From the NCBI RefSeq assembly GCF_019668465.1, contig NZ_AP024828.1, positions 4,216,001 to 4,280,000 of the forward strand: a stretch of DNA of 64,000 nt, in the 5' to 3' direction. This stretch comes from Mycobacterium senriense (GTDB lineage Bacteria > Actinomycetota > Actinomycetes > Mycobacteriales > Mycobacteriaceae). Each line of letters starts with the position of its first letter. Positions within the stretch are counted from its first letter, which is position 1. Made by a program: the position numbers and the translations under genes. Under the pieces are notes generated by a model. The model was not told the DNA's origin. It saw nothing but the letters and a program-made list of their open reading frames with translations, and searched no databases. Shown here in pieces: positions 38,615 to 50,100 of this stretch.

Positions 38615-39004
38615 GTGACGCCGACCTTCGACGACCTTGCCAAGACGCAGTACATCCTGCTGACCACGTTCACCAAAGACGGCAAACCCAAGCCGACGCC
38701 GATCTGGGCCGCCCTGGACAAGCAGCACGGGGATCGACTTCTGGTGATCACCCAGGAAAAGTCGTGGAAGGTCAAGCGAATCCGCAATACCCCGCGGGTC
38801 ACGCTGGCCACCTGCACCATGAACGGCCGCCCGACCAGCGAGGCCGTCGAGGGGACCGCAGCCATCCTGGACAAGTCGGAAACCGCCGCCGTCTACGACG
38901 CGATCGGCAAGCGCTACGGCGTCGTGGGTAAGGTGTTCAACTTCTTCAGCAAGCTGCGCGGCGGCATGGAGAACAACGTCGGCCTCGAACTGAAAGTGGC
39001 CTGA
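38615..39004 (+). CDS. PPOX-class F420-dependent oxidoreductase-like protein (Rv2061c-like)
   Basis: This 129-residue split-barrel protein is of the pyridoxamine-phosphate-oxidase superfamily, in the place of Rv2061c. TQYILLTTFTKDGKPKPTPIW forms the first strands. SWKVKRIRNTPRVTLATC is the phosphate/cofactor-binding part. The start is GTG 38615. Relatives bind F420 or FMN; which is used here, and on what substrate, is unknown. It is 13 bp ahead of the next gene and probably co-transcribed with it. Confidence 0.85.
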   Translation: MTPTFDDLAKTQYILLTTFTKDGKPKPTPIWAALDKQHGDRLLVITQEKSWKVKRIRNTPRVTLATCTMNGRPTSEAVEGTAAILDKSETAAVYDAIGKRYGVVGKVFNFFSKLRGGMENNVGLELKVA

Positions 39005-39017
39005 ACGCCAAGGCGCC

Positions 39018-39881
39018 GTGGCCACCGTCCTCATCCCGATTCCGGACCGCGACTTCGACCCGACCGAGGTCGCGGTCAGCTGGAGGGTATTGACGCGAAG
39101 CGGCCACCGGGTGGTCTTCGCGACCGAAACCGGCACGCCCGGGGTGGCCGACGGCATCATGGTGACGGGCCGTGGACTCGACATCTGGTCCGCGCTGCCA
39201 CTGCTGGGCGCCATCCCGCTGGTGGGCTTGACACTGCGCGCCAACAAAGAAGGGCGCGAGGCCTACCGAGACATGGTGCACTCCAACGAGTTCCAGCATC
39301 CGGTCACCTGGGCGGGGGTCAGCCTCGACGACGTCGGCGCACTGTTGTTGCCGGGCGGGCACCGCGCCCGCGGGATGCGTAGCTACATCGACAGCGGCAT
39401 CCTGCACCGGCTGGTGGCGGAGGCCTTCGCCCGCGAGCTCGCGGTGGCCGCCATTTGTCACGGGGTGCTGCTCGCCGCGCGCAGCGTCGATCCCGAAACC
39501 GGCCGTTCCGTGCTGTACGGACGCAAGACGACCGCGCTGACTTGGGCGATGGAGCGGTCGGCCTGGCGCATCACCCGATTGACCCGGTTCTGGGATCGCG
39601 ACTATTACCGGACCTATACCGAGGAGCCGGGCCAACCGGCCGGGTACATGTCGGTGCAGTCGGAAGTCACACGCGCGCTGAAAGATCCCGCTGACTTCCG
39701 CGATGTCGCCCGCGGAACACCGTACTGGCGGCGGAAAACCTCGGGCATGGCGCGCGATACGGCGACCGACTCGCGGCCCGCGTTCGTCGTCGATGACGGC
39801 GGCTACGTGTCGGCGCGCTGGCCCGGTGATACCCACACGTTCGCAACGGTGTTGGCGCAGAAGCTCAACGCCACGCGCTGA
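39018..39881 (+). CDS. DJ-1/PfpI-family (class I glutamine amidotransferase-like) protein
   Basis: This 287-residue protein has a flavodoxin-like DJ-1/PfpI core. LLLPGGHRARGMRSYID is the glycine-rich segment, and AICHGVLLAARS contains Cys147 at the nucleophile elbow. The C-terminal 100 residues (TYTEEPGQPAGYMSVQSEV) are a variable extension. The start is GTG 39018. It may be a glyoxalase-, chaperone- or hydratase-like enzyme; the family is too broad to choose. Confidence 0.8.
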   Translation: MATVLIPIPDRDFDPTEVAVSWRVLTRSGHRVVFATETGTPGVADGIMVTGRGLDIWSALPLLGAIPLVGLTLRANKEGREAYRDMVHSNEFQHPVTWAGVSLDDVGALLLPGGHRARGMRSYIDSGILHRLVAEAFARELAVAAICHGVLLAARSVDPETGRSVLYGRKTTALTWAMERSAWRITRLTRFWDRDYYRTYTEEPGQPAGYMSVQSEVTRALKDPADFRDVARGTPYWRRKTSGMARDTATDSRPAFVVDDGGYVSARWPGDTHTFATVLAQKLNATR

Positions 39882-39885
39882 CCCG

Positions 39886-40593
39886 TTACGTCGCGGCGCC
39901 CGTGCCCAGATGCTCGCCGAAGAACGCGAACACCCGCCGCCATGCGTCCTCGGTGGCGTCCCGGTCGTAGCCGAAACCCGCGATGCGAAGCAGTGGTTGG
40001 GCGGGCAGCTCGTTGGCGAAGCTGTGCCCGACGCCCGGATACGTCTTCACGTCGGCGGTGATGTTCTTGGCGGCGATCGTCTTGTTCAGCTTCTCGGGCG
40101 CACCCCGGCCCAGCGGGTCACGGCCGCCGAAGCTGGCCACGACCGGGCACGCGCCGTCCAGCGTCTTGTCCAGGTTGCGGGGCAGGGGAGTGCCATAGAA
40201 CGGAGCAGAGGCACCGAAACCCTTGGGCGACATGACAAGAGCGAACTGGCCGCCCATGCAGAAACCCGCGATGCCCACCTGGCCGGAACATTGCGGCATG
40301 GCCTTCAGGTGATCGCGCGCGGCCAGGATGTCATCGATTGCGCGGCCGCGCTGCGTCTGCAACTCCTTCATGACGCGGGTGACGCAGCGGATGCGGCCAC
40401 CGCGCGAATACAGATTCGGGGTGAGCGCCAGATAACCCCCCGCGGCGATGCGGTCATTAATCGACTGCTTGTCCCGGCCGTAGCCGATCGCGTCGTGGAT
40501 CACCACCACACCCGGCCACGGGCCTTGGCCCGAGGGCGTGCTCAGTAACGCATCGATCGGTCCGTCGGGAGTGTCGATCTCAATCGTCGTCAT
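39886..40593 (-). CDS. Dienelactone hydrolase family protein (Rv2054-like)
   Basis: This 235-residue alpha/beta hydrolase uses a cysteine nucleophile. The elbow is GFCMGGQF, the acid is in FGGRDPLGRG, and the histidine in PGVGHSFAN. The N-terminus TTIEIDTPDGPIDALL is family-typical. ATG 40593 is used; the six upstream residues in frame are not. It is convergent to the DJ-1 gene (5-bp gap) and divergent from fxsA. Confidence 0.88.
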   Translation of the reverse strand: MTTIEIDTPDGPIDALLSTPSGQGPWPGVVVIHDAIGYGRDKQSINDRIAAGGYLALTPNLYSRGGRIRCVTRVMKELQTQRGRAIDDILAARDHLKAMPQCSGQVGIAGFCMGGQFALVMSPKGFGASAPFYGTPLPRNLDKTLDGACPVVASFGGRDPLGRGAPEKLNKTIAAKNITADVKTYPGVGHSFANELPAQPLLRIAGFGYDRDATEDAWRRVFAFFGEHLGTGAAT

Positions 40594-40666
40594 AGCGTCA
40601 TCTAACTGCAATCACACCGGCGAGCACCACGGGAACTTGGGCGTGGTCGGCACACGTTGGTCTGGC

Positions 40667-41200
40667 ATGGTGTCGCGGCTGCTGCTGATCTACGCCGTCG
40701 TCGAACTGGCGGTGATCTTCGCGTTGGTGTCGACGATCGGATGGGGCTGGACCCTGTTGGCGCTGGTGGGCACCTTCGTGCTCGGCTGGGGCATCGTGGC
40801 CCCGCTGGCCGGGTCGCACCTCATCCGCCGGATCGGGCACCTGCGCTCGGGCCTGACCGACCAACGGGCGGCGGGCGACGGTGCGCTGGTCAGCCTGGCC
40901 GCACTCCTCGTCCTCGTTCCCGGCCTGGTCAGCACCGCGCTGGGCCTGTTGCTGCTGATCCCGCCGGTGCGGTCGGCCGTCGGCCCCGGGTTGACGGCCA
41001 TGGCGGTGCGCAAGCTGCAACAACAAATGCCGGGACTCAGTTATGCGAGCGTCCTTCGCCCGCAGCCTCACCCGGCGTCGTATCCGGGCGGGCACTACTC
41101 GGAGGCCGGCGGCGGCCACGGCGACTACATCGACGGCGAGGTCATCGATGTCCACGACGTCGAGGCGCCGGCGCAGCCGCAACGATTCGACGGACGCTGA
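40667..41200 (+). CDS. fxsA: FxsA family membrane protein
   Basis: This 177-residue protein has three or four hydrophobic segments. The conserved FxsA core is LLLIYAVVELAVIFALVS, WTLLALVGTFVLGWGIV and LLVLVPGLVSTALGLLLLIPPVR. The tail is His/Gly-rich and acidic. The ATG at 40667 (MVSRLLL) removes 43 non-homologous residues of the longer frame. FxsA in E. coli modulates phage exclusion by F-plasmid PifA. The role in mycobacteria is not known. Confidence 0.88.
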   Translation: MVSRLLLIYAVVELAVIFALVSTIGWGWTLLALVGTFVLGWGIVAPLAGSHLIRRIGHLRSGLTDQRAAGDGALVSLAALLVLVPGLVSTALGLLLLIPPVRSAVGPGLTAMAVRKLQQQMPGLSYASVLRPQPHPASYPGGHYSEAGGGHGDYIDGEVIDVHDVEAPAQPQRFDGR

Positions 41201-41273
41201 CGCGGGCGCGGGGCGCCCGCCGACCGTTATCGCCATCCGAGCACTTGCACGTAGTTTTGGGCTGTGACCGATC

Positions 41274-42884
41274 GTGACCGTTAGTCCCGCACCGGTGACC
41301 CTGCTGATCAATGGCCGGGTGCACAGCCCGGCCCAGCCCGATGCGACCGCGATGGCCGTCCGCGACGGCGTGGTGGCATGGCTGGGCAGCGACGAGGTCG
41401 GCCACCGCATGTTTCCCGACGCCGACGTCGAAGATCTTCGGGGCGGATTCGTGGCACCGGGGTTCGTAGACAGCCACATCCATCTCACCGCCACCGGGCT
41501 GACGCTCAGCGGGCTGGACCTGCGCCCGGCGGCCTCGCGCGCCCAATGCCTGCGGATGGTCGCCGAGTACGCGGCCGCACACCCCGGCCAACCGGTGTGG
41601 GGCCATGGCTGGGACGAAACCTCGTGGCCGGAGAACGCCCCACCCAGCGCCGGGGGCCTGGACGCCGTTCTCGGCGACCGGCCCGCCTACCTCGCTCGGG
41701 TGGACGTGCACTCCGCGCTGGCGTCAACGGGGCTGCGGCGGCTGGTCACGGAACTTTCGGCGGCGGCGGGTTTCAGCGCCGAGGGGCCGCTGGTCGGTGA
41801 CGCACACCATCTGGTGCGGGCCGTCGCCCGGGGCCTGCTGACGGCCGAACAGCTCGCCGAAGCCCGCACCGCAGCGCTGCGAGCCGCCGCCGCGGCCGGC
41901 ATCGTCGCGGTTCACGAATGCGCCGGCCCGGAGATCGGTGGGATCGACGACTGGCTGCAGTTGCGTGCCCTCGATCACGGCGTCGAGGTGATCGGTTATT
42001 GGGGCGAACCGGTGAGCAGCCCCGCACAGGCGCGCGAGCTGATCGCGGCGACCGGAGCCCACGGGCTGGCCGGTGACCTGTTCGTCGACGGGGCCCTTGG
42101 GTCGCGCACCGCGTGGCTGCACGAGCCGTACACGGACGCGCCGGAGTGCACCGGAACCTGCTATCTGAATCCCGATGCCGTCGAGGCGCACGTTCGGGCG
42201 TGTACCCAGGCCGAGGTCACCGCCGGGTTCCACGTCATCGGGGACGCCGCGGTCGCGACTGTGGTGGACGCTTTCGAGCGCGTCGTCGCCGACCTCGGGC
42301 CGGTCGCCGTCGCCCGCTGCGGGCACCGCCTCGAGCACGTCGAGATGGTCAGCGCCGATCAGGCCGCCAAACTGGGCCAGTGGGGCGTCATCGCCAGCGT
42401 GCAGCCCAATTTCGATGCGCTCTGGGGCGGCGTCGACGGCATGTACGCGCGACGGCTCGGTGCCCAGCGAGGCAGTCGGCTCAACCCCTTTGCGCTGTTA
42501 GCATCCCAAGGCGTGCCCCTCGCGCTCGGTTCCGACGCTCCGGTCACGGGCTTCGACCCGTGGGTGAGCGTGCGCGCTGCCGTCGACCACCGCACCCCCG
42601 GCAGCGGGGTCTCGGCGCGGGCCGCGTTTGCTGCGGCCACCCGCGGCGGCTGGCGGGCGGCAGGTGTCCGCGACGGCAAGGCGGGCACGTTGGTGCCGGG
42701 AGCGCCGGCGTCCTACGTCGTCTGGGATGCCGGGGACCTCGAGGTGCACGCCCCGCGTGACACCGTCCAGCGCTGGTCGACGGACCCGCGGTCGCGCGTG
42801 CCGGCGCTGCCGCGATTGGGTGACGATGATGCCCTACCGCGGTGCCGGCGAACGGTGCATCGGGGCGCTGTCATCCATGGCTAG
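41274..42884 (+). CDS. Amidohydrolase 3 (YtcJ-like) metal-dependent hydrolase
   Basis: This 536-residue TIM-barrel amidohydrolase has metal ligands HxH in [11 protein letters not shown], later histidines in [13 protein letters not shown] and [11 protein letters not shown], and the aspartate in [15 protein letters not shown]. An N- and C-terminal composite beta-sandwich is present ([15 protein letters not shown]). The start is GTG 41274. Its 3' end overlaps lnt by 8 bp. It occupies the place of Rv2052c. The substrate is unknown. Confidence 0.85.
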   Translation: MTVSPAPVTLLINGRVHSPAQPDATAMAVRDGVVAWLGSDEVGHRMFPDADVEDLRGGFVAPGFVDSHIHLTATGLTLSGLDLRPAASRAQCLRMVAEYAAAHPGQPVWGHGWDETSWPENAPPSAGGLDAVLGDRPAYLARVDVHSALASTGLRRLVTELSAAAGFSAEGPLVGDAHHLVRAVARGLLTAEQLAEARTAALRAAAAAGIVAVHECAGPEIGGIDDWLQLRALDHGVEVIGYWGEPVSSPAQARELIAATGAHGLAGDLFVDGALGSRTAWLHEPYTDAPECTGTCYLNPDAVEAHVRACTQAEVTAGFHVIGDAAVATVVDAFERVVADLGPVAVARCGHRLEHVEMVSADQAAKLGQWGVIASVQPNFDALWGGVDGMYARRLGAQRGSRLNPFALLASQGVPLALGSDAPVTGFDPWVSVRAAVDHRTPGSGVSARAAFAAATRGGWRAAGVRDGKAGTLVPGAPASYVVWDAGDLEVHAPRDTVQRWSTDPRSRVPALPRLGDDDALPRCRRTVHRGAVIHG

Positions 42885-44895
42885 GTACCGGCCGGGCGAC
42901 GACGAGCCCGCGGACCAAACCGATACGACCGGCGAGGACCTGCCGCGGCGGCCTGACACCGACCCCGTCAGCGACGAGGCAGAGTCGGACCGCGATGACG
43001 AGGCCGCCCAGGTCCGCGTCGAGCCCGAAGCCGGGGACGACGAGCGCGACGGCGAACCCGACAGCGGCCAGGACGCCGCGGAACCGGGATCGCCCGAGGG
43101 GCACGCGCCGCGCGGCGCGAGCCCGGGTGGTCGGCTCGGGGCCGCGGCGCGCGGCGCGGTAACCGGACTACTGGCCGCGGTGATCGCGCGGCTGCCCGCC
43201 GCCCAGGCCGCGATGCTGCCCCGCCTGACCCGGCTGAGTTGCGTCGTGATGGGCGGTCTATTGTTCTGCGCCAGTTTCCCGTCGCTCAATTGGTGGTGGG
43301 GTGCCGTGGTGGCCGCCGCGTTGCTGGCGTGGGTGTTGACGCACCCCGCGACCACGCCGGTGGGCGGCCTGGGTTACGCGTTCCTGTTCGGGCTGGCTTT
43401 CTACCTGCCGCTGTTGCCGTGGGTCGGGCTCCTGGTCGGCCCCATCCCGTGGATCGCGCTCGCGACCGTCTGCGCGCTGTTTCCCGCCCTCTTCGGCCTG
43501 TGCGCCGTCACCGTGCGCCGGCTGCCCGGCTGGCCCATCTGGTTCGCGCTGATCTGGGCGGCCCAGGAGTGGCTCAAGTCGATCCTCCCGTTCGGGGGTT
43601 TCCCCTGGGGGGCGGTGGCGTTCGGTCAGACGCATGGTCCGTTCCTGCCGCTGGTCCAGCTCGGCGGCGTGGCGCTGCTGTCGATGGCGATCATGCTGGT
43701 GGGCTTCAGCGCGACGGCCATCGCGCTGGAGATCGTGAAGTGGTGGCACTCCGGTCACCCGGCGCCCCGCGCGGCCGGCGACAGCGGCGCCGCGGATGCC
43801 GCCGCCCCCGACCAGGCGCCTCCCGCGGTGGTGCTGCCCGGCGTCTGCATCTGCCTGGTGCTCTTCGCGTCGCTCATCGTCTGGCCGCAGGTGCGCCACG
43901 CCGGCACCGGGTCGGGCGGCGAGCCGGCGGTGACCGTCGCGGCCGTGCAGGGCAACGTGCCGCGGCTGGGCTTCGAGTTCAACCAACAGCGGCGCGCGGT
44001 GCTGGACAACCACGTCCAGGAAACCCTGCGGCTGGCCGAGGACGTGCGCTCCGGGGCCGCCCCGCAACCGCAGTTCGTGATCTGGCCGGAGGACTCGTCG
44101 GACATCGACCCGTTGGTCAACCACGATGCCGCCCTGGAGATCTCGCAGGCCGCGTCGGCGATCGGCGCTCCTATCCTGATCGGCAGCGTGCTCGAAGTGC
44201 CCGGACGCTCGCCGCAGGATCCGAACTACACCAACACCATGATCGTGTGGAATCCGGCCACCGGCCCGTCGGACCGCCACGACAAGGAAATCGTGCAGCC
44301 GTTCGGCGAGTACCTGCCGATGCCCTGGCTGTTCACACACCTGTCCGGCTACGCGGGCCGCGCCGGAAGCTTCGTGCCCCGGCAGGGCTCCGGGGTGGTG
44401 CACATCGCGGGAGTGCCGCTCGGCGTCGCCACCTGTTGGGAAGTGATCTTCGACCGCGTGCCGCGACAAGCCGTGCTCGGCGGTGCCCAGCTGCTGGCCG
44501 TGCCGGCCAACAACGCCACCTTCAACAAGAGGATGAGCGAGCAGCAGCTGGCATTCGCCAAGGTCCGGGCGGTCGAGCACGACCGGTACGTGGTGGTTTC
44601 CGGCACCACGGGAATCAGCGCCGTGGTGGCCCCCGACGGCGGCGAGCTGGCCCGCACCGACTTCTTCCAGCCCGCCTATCTGGACATGCAGGTCCGGCTC
44701 AAGACCAGGCTGACGCCGGCGACGCAGTGGGGGCCGCTGATGCAGTGGGTCATGGTGCTGGCGGCCGTCGCGGTGATTCTGGCCGGGATACGGCACAATG
44801 GATGGTTCCCGCGGTCGGCACGTCTCAGGTCCACACGCCAATCGCACGGGGCCGGTGCAACCTCGGGCAAACCCCCGCCAGACGAGCACGACTGA
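42877..44895 (+). CDS. lnt: Lnt, apolipoprotein N-acyltransferase
   Basis: This is a 672-residue protein. The first 110 residues are a charged, disordered extension. Next come several membrane helices, then a nitrilase-like periplasmic domain, then a final helix ([15 protein letters not shown]). The catalytic triad is visible as Glu405 (WPEDSSD), Lys470 ([14 protein letters not shown]) and Cys520 (ATCWEVIFD). It N-acylates the lipid-modified cysteine of lipoproteins. In M. tuberculosis this domain is fused to Ppm1 (Rv2051c); here it ends at 44895, 116 bp before a separate ppm1. Confidence 0.92.
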   Translation: MARYRPGDDEPADQTDTTGEDLPRRPDTDPVSDEAESDRDDEAAQVRVEPEAGDDERDGEPDSGQDAAEPGSPEGHAPRGASPGGRLGAAARGAVTGLLAAVIARLPAAQAAMLPRLTRLSCVVMGGLLFCASFPSLNWWWGAVVAAALLAWVLTHPATTPVGGLGYAFLFGLAFYLPLLPWVGLLVGPIPWIALATVCALFPALFGLCAVTVRRLPGWPIWFALIWAAQEWLKSILPFGGFPWGAVAFGQTHGPFLPLVQLGGVALLSMAIMLVGFSATAIALEIVKWWHSGHPAPRAAGDSGAADAAAPDQAPPAVVLPGVCICLVLFASLIVWPQVRHAGTGSGGEPAVTVAAVQGNVPRLGFEFNQQRRAVLDNHVQETLRLAEDVRSGAAPQPQFVIWPEDSSDIDPLVNHDAALEISQAASAIGAPILIGSVLEVPGRSPQDPNYTNTMIVWNPATGPSDRHDKEIVQPFGEYLPMPWLFTHLSGYAGRAGSFVPRQGSGVVHIAGVPLGVATCWEVIFDRVPRQAVLGGAQLLAVPANNATFNKRMSEQQLAFAKVRAVEHDRYVVVSGTTGISAVVAPDGGELARTDFFQPAYLDMQVRLKTRLTPATQWGPLMQWVMVLAAVAVILAGIRHNGWFPRSARLRSTRQSHGAGATSGKPPPDEHD

Positions 44896-45011
44896 AGACA
44901 CTGCGCCCGACTCTCGGGACCGCACGCCGGCAGACGACGGCGACTGACCACCCCGCCGTCCGACCAGGACGGCCGACACACTTTCGATTTCGGGCGACAC
45001 AGAGGAGTTAC

Positions 45012-45806
45012 ATGACCACCGGCCAGCCGGCGCCCCAAGTCCCAAGCAACCGTCCCAGCCAGCGCGTCTTGGTGATCATCCCCACCTACAACGAGCTGGA
45101 GAACCTTCCGGTCATCCACCGGCGGCTCAAAGAGGCGTGCCCGCACGTGCATCTGCTGGTGGTGGACGACAGCAGCCCCGACGGCACCGGACGGCTCGCC
45201 GACGAGCTGGCGGCGTCCGACGCCGGCCGCACGCACGTCATGCACCGCACCGCCAAGGACGGCCTGGGCGCGGCGTACCTGGCGGGTTTCGCGTGGGGGT
45301 TGAGCCGTGACTACGCGGTCCTGGTCGAAATGGACGCCGACGGCAGCCACGCGCCCGAACAGCTGCACCGCCTGCTGGACGCCGTGGACGCCGGCGCCGA
45401 CCTGGCCATCGGGTCGCGCTACGTCGAGGGCGGGACGGTGCGCAACTGGCCATGGCGGCGCTGGGCGCTGTCCTGGACCGCGAACACCTACGCGCGGCTG
45501 GCCCTTGGGATCGGCGTGCACGACATCACCGCCGGCTACCGCGCCTACCGCCGCGAAGTGCTCGAAGCGATCGACCTCGACGGCGTCGACTCCAAGGGCT
45601 ACTGCTTCCAGATCGATCTGACCTGGCGCACGATCTGCAACGGATTCACCATCGCCGAGGTGCCCATCACCTTCACCGAGCGCGAACTCGGCGTGTCGAA
45701 GATGAGCGGCTCCAACATCCGCGAAGCCCTGGTCAAAGTCACCCGCTGGGGTGTTCAGGGCCGACGGTCGGGTGCCAGGGCCACCAGGGCAGACAACCGC
45801 ACTTAG
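45012..45806 (+). CDS. ppm1: Ppm1, polyprenol monophosphomannose synthase
   Basis: This 264-residue GT2-family glycosyltransferase transfers mannose from GDP-mannose to polyprenyl phosphate, supplying mannose for lipomannan, lipoarabinomannan and protein mannosylation. [15 protein letters not shown] is the N-terminal GT2 strand, and [11 protein letters not shown] and [15 protein letters not shown] give the metal- and nucleotide-binding aspartates. GAGGAG lies about 5 nt before the ATG. There is no membrane domain, so it probably depends on contact with the neighbouring Lnt, as shown for the M. smegmatis pair. Confidence 0.94.
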   Translation: MTTGQPAPQVPSNRPSQRVLVIIPTYNELENLPVIHRRLKEACPHVHLLVVDDSSPDGTGRLADELAASDAGRTHVMHRTAKDGLGAAYLAGFAWGLSRDYAVLVEMDADGSHAPEQLHRLLDAVDAGADLAIGSRYVEGGTVRNWPWRRWALSWTANTYARLALGIGVHDITAGYRAYRREVLEAIDLDGVDSKGYCFQIDLTWRTICNGFTIAEVPITFTERELGVSKMSGSNIREALVKVTRWGVQGRRSGARATRADNRT

Positions 45807-45835
45807 GTCGCGGTCCGGCCGGGCTCGAGCCGCGG

Positions 45836-46171
45836 TCAGCCCCGGCGGCGGGTCTTGATGATCTCGAGGCGCTCCTTGAGCAGCTCTTCGAGCTCCTCGA
45901 CCGAGCGACGCTCCAGCAGCATGTCCCAGTGCGTCCGCGGCGGCTTCACCTTCTTCGGCTCGGGCAGGTCGCCCTCGATCAGGGTGCCTTCCAGGCCGTT
46001 GCGGCACAGCCAGGTGCCGGGGATCTCGGCGTCGTCGGCGAAGGGAACCTCGAACTCCTCGCCGTTGTCGGTCCGGTACTTCGCGAGCTGACGCGGCGCC
46101 AGGTCGTGGTTGCGGTCAGTCTCGTAGCTCACGGCCCCGAGGCGACTGCCTCTCAGTACGCGATCAGCCAT
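45836..46171 (-). CDS. rbpA: RNA polymerase-binding protein RbpA
   Basis: This 111-residue actinobacterial transcription factor stabilises holoenzyme with the principal sigma factor and open complexes. The N-terminal tail is VLRGSRLGAVSYE. The core is RbpA-fold with TWLCRNGLEGTLIEGD. The C-terminal sigma-interaction helix is WDMLLERRSVEELEELL. Length and sequence are almost as in M. tuberculosis. It is divergent from the small zinc-binding gene, with about 180 bp between. Confidence 0.96.
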   Translation of the reverse strand: MADRVLRGSRLGAVSYETDRNHDLAPRQLAKYRTDNGEEFEVPFADDAEIPGTWLCRNGLEGTLIEGDLPEPKKVKPPRTHWDMLLERRSVEELEELLKERLEIIKTRRRG

Positions 46172-46353
46172 GGCTGCTACTCCTTCAGGTCTTCTTCTCG
46201 GAGCTCTCCGGCTCCCTTACTGCAGTTCAGCGCAATCTGTCCAGTTAGCAAACGCTGCGGCGATCTGCGCAGTTCCCGGGCGGGACCGGCATACGCGACG
46301 CGACCCTCAATGATACCGGGAGCGCCGAGAAATCCCGACTAAAGTCGGCAGGC

Positions 46354-46704
46354 GTGAGCCGCCGTACCCACCCGCAGCCCTGTCGCTGGTGCGGCCGAGA
46401 CGTTACCGATGCGGGAATGGGACGTCGCCGCCAGTACTGCCGGCAGTCGTGCCGGCAGCGCGCGTACGAACAACGGGCCTCGCTGAACCGGAACGGCGCG
46501 GCAGCCGTGCCTGAGGACGCGGTAGTCCTGTCGGCCGAGGAGGCCGCCGACCTGTCGGATCGCGTCTACCAGGTGCGATGCGCGGCCGAGGACGTCGCCA
46601 CGGCGGTCGACGAAGGCGCCGGGGCCGCCGAGCTTCGTCAGTTATGCGACGCGCTGATCCAAGCCGCCAGGGCCGCCGACGGCTGGCGCCGAGCGGGTGT
46701 GTGA
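46354..46704 (+). CDS. Small zinc-binding hypothetical protein (Rv2049c position)
   Basis: This 116-residue protein has an N-terminal CxxC pair (PCRWCGRDV) and a second pair (QYCRQSCRQRAYEQR), likely a zinc ribbon. The rest is Ala-rich and helical. The start is GTG 46354. It lies between rbpA and pks12, where M. tuberculosis has the small hypothetical Rv2049c. The similarity of the short ribbon to actinobacterial helix-turn-helix-associated zinc fingers suggests nucleic acid contact, but this is weak. Confidence 0.7.
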   Translation: MSRRTHPQPCRWCGRDVTDAGMGRRRQYCRQSCRQRAYEQRASLNRNGAAAVPEDAVVLSAEEAADLSDRVYQVRCAAEDVATAVDEGAGAAELRQLCDALIQAARAADGWRRAGV

Positions 46705-47105
46705 CCGCCCGCCCGCACCGGCCCGGACCCGGCGCCGCACCCGACCCTCCACGACATGCTCCTGACCACCAGCTATGGTCAGCCGGGTACAGTCGCGCCA
46801 TGGACGTCGGGCCATGTCTACAGCGCACCGCTGGCCAGCGAGCACACCGGGCACCCGGCCTCACAACTTCTTTGCGCGGCGCGGCGCAGCGGTCCACGCC
46901 GGTCCTCCCGTAGCAGCCGGGAGCAGCGGAGGTTTTGAAATCCAGGCGGAGTTGGCCATACTCACCAGCAATATTCTTGGGTCGGAGAGCGGCACGACGC
47001 TGGTCGAACGGGAAACGGCATCGCCTCGTACAGCAAAGTCCGTCAGTCGGCGAAAACCGCATCCAGCGGTGAAAGACGGCCGAACGTCGTTAGGTGAGGT
47101 TTGTA
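46705..47105. other. 401-bp intergenic region before pks12
   Basis: No credible gene lies here. It should carry the pks12 promoter. A 6-bp inverted repeat (CTCCCG, 7-nt loop, CGGGAG) lies at 46905-46923. An AGGTGAGG Shine-Dalgarno lies just before the pks12 ATG at 47106. Nothing else is recognisable. Confidence 0.55.
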
Positions 47106-50100
47106 ATGGTTGATCAACTCCAGCATGCGACCGAAGCGCTGCGTAAAGCGCTGGTCCAGGTTGAGCGCCTGAAGCGCACCAACCGGGCGCTGCTGGAGCG
47201 GTCCAACGAGCCGATCGCGATCGTCGGTATGTCGTGCCGCTTCCCGGGTGGCGTCGACAGCCCGGAGGCGCTGTGGCGAATGGTCGCCGACGGCCGCGAC
47301 GTCATCTCGGAGTTTCCCGCCGACCGAGGTTGGGACGTCGCCGGCCTCTACGACCCCGACCCCGACGCGCGGCACAAGTGCTACGTGAACACCGGCGGTT
47401 TCGTCGACGGCGTTGCGGACTTCGATCCGGCCTTCTTCGGCATCGCGCCGAGCGAGGCGCTCGCGATGGACCCTCAGCATCGAATGCTGCTCGAACTGTC
47501 GTGGGAAGCGTTGGAACGGGCCGGAATTGACCCCAGCGGCTTGCGCGGCAGCGCCACCGGCGTGTTCGCCGGGCTGATCGTTCAGGGCTACGGCATGCTC
47601 GCCGAGGAGATCGAGGGTTACCGGCTGACCGGCATGACATCCAGCGTCGCCTCGGGGCGGGTGTCCTACGTGCTGGGCCTGGAGGGCCCCGCGGTTTCCG
47701 TGGACACGGCGTGCTCGTCGTCGCTGGTGGCCTTGCACATGGCCGTGCAATCGCTGCGCTCGGGGGAGTGTGACCTGGCCCTGGCCGGCGGCGCCACCGT
47801 GAACGCGACGCCGACGGTCTTCGTGGAGTTCAGCCGCCACCGCGGGTTGGCGCCGGACGGACGATGCAAGGCCTACGCGGGCGCGGCCGACGGCGTCGGC
47901 TGGTCCGAAGGCGGAGCCCTCCTGGTCGTGGAACGCCTGTCGGATGCGCAGCGGCTGGGGCACCCGGTGCTGGCCGTGGTCCGCGGCTCGGCGGTCAATC
48001 AGGATGGCGCCTCCAACGGGCTGACCGCGCCCAATGGTCCCTCGCAGCAGCGGGTAGTGCGTGCGGCGCTGGCCAATGCCGGGTTGTCCGCGGCCGACGT
48101 CGACGTCGTCGAGGGCCACGGCACCGGAACCACATTGGGTGACCCGATCGAGGCGCAGGCGCTGCTGGCCACCTATGGGCAGGACCGCAGCGAGCCACTG
48201 TGGCTGGGTTCCATCAAGTCGAACATGGGCCACACCCAGGCCGCCGCCGGGGTAGCCGGCGTCATCAAGATGGTGCAGGCGATGCGTCACGAGACGCTGC
48301 CCGCGACGCTGCACGTGGACGCGCCGAGCCCGCACGTGGACTGGTCGGCGGGCTCGGTGTCGCTGCTGACCGAGGCGCAACCCTGGAACGCCGAGCGGCC
48401 GCGCCGTGCGGGTGTGTCGTCGTTCGGCATCAGCGGCACGAACGCGCACGTCATCGTCGAGGCTGTGCCGGCGGCGCCGGCGCGAGAGGCCGGACCGGTG
48501 CGGCCGGTGGTTCCGTGGGCGGTGTCGGCGAAATCGCCGTCGGCGTTGGCGGCGCAAGCGGCGCGGTTGGCCGAATACGTTCGCGCGCACAATGATCTGG
48601 ATGTCGCCGACATCGGCTGGTCTTTGGCGGGCCGCGCGACATTCGAGCACCGCGCGGTCGTTGTCGGCGGCGACCGCGACCGGCTGCTGGCTGGCCTCGA
48701 CGAGTTGGCCAACGACGACCCCACCGGCTCGGTGATTCGGGGCACCGCGGCGCCGGCGGGCAAGACCGTGTTCGTCTTTCCCGGGCAGGGTTCCCAATGG
48801 CTGGGCATGGCGATTGAATTGCTGGACACCGCACCGGTATTCGCCCAACAGATCCGGGAATGCGAAGAGGCCTTCGCAGAATTCGTCGACTGGTCGCTGA
48901 CAGGTGTGCTGCGCGGCGTCCCCGATGCTCCGGGACTGGACCGCGTCGACGTCGTGCAGCCGGTGCTCTTCGCGGTGATGGTGTCGCTGGCCGAACTGTG
49001 GAAGTCGGTCGGGGTGAATCCGGACGCGGTGATCGGGCATTCGCAGGGTGAGATCGCCGCCGCGTACGTCGCCGGGGCACTGTCGCTGCAGGACGCGGCC
49101 CGGGTGGTCACGCTGCGCAGCAAGCTGCTGACGGCTCTGGCGGGCCCCGGCGGGATGCTGTCCATCGCGTGCAGCACCGAACGGGCCCGGGAGTTGTTGG
49201 CGCCCTACGGGAGTCGAGCCAGCATCGCCGCCGTCAACGGCCGGTCGGCCGTCGTGGTGTCCGGTGAGGGGGCCGCGCTCGACGAGCTCGTCGGCTTCTG
49301 CGCCGACCTCGAGCTGCGGACCCGGCGGATCGACGTGGACTATGCCTCGCACTCGGTTGAGGTCGAGGCGATCCGCGCCGACCTCTCCGAGGTTCTGGCC
49401 GGCATCGAGCCGCGCTCCTCGCGCATCGCGTTCTTCTCCACGGTGACCGGAAACCGTTTGGATACGGCAGGATTGGACGCCGACTACTGGTATCGCAACA
49501 TCCGGCAGACCGTGCAGTTCGACCAGGCGGTGCGCAGCGCCTGCGAGCACGGATACCGGACGTTCATCGAATCCAGTCCGCACCCGGCGCTGGTCGCGGG
49601 CATCGAGGACACCGCCAACGACCACGGCGGCGACAGCGAGGCCATAGTCATCCCGACTCTGGGCCGCGACGATGGCGGTCTCGACAGGTTCCTGACGTCG
49701 GCCGCCACCGCGTTCGTCGCGGGCGTGAGCGTGTGCTGGCGCGGTGCGCTGGACGGGGCCGGCTTCGTCGAGCTGCCGACGTATGCCTTTGACCGGCGCC
49801 GATTTTGGCTGTCCGGGGAAGGCGTCGCGGCCGACGCCTCGGGCCTGGGCCTGGGCACCAGCGAGCACCCGCTGCTGGGCGCGGTCATCGAGCTGCCGTC
49901 TTCGGGCGGGGTGGTGCTGACGGGCCGCCTGTCGCCGAGTTCGCAGGGCTGGCTGACCGACCACGCCGTGTCCGGCACGGTCGTGTTCCCCGGGTCCGGC
50001 TTCGTGGAGCTGGCGATTCGCGCCGGCGACGAGGTCGGTTGCTCGACGGTCGACGAGCTGACGCTGCAGGCGCCGTTGATGTTGCCGGCCAAGGATTCCG

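Noticed and set aside
43239..45011. 855-codon frame running through lnt into ppm1, as if the two were fused
   Set aside because: It reads lnt in the wrong frame (Arg/Gly/Pro-rich). Only the part from ATG 45012 is real Ppm1.
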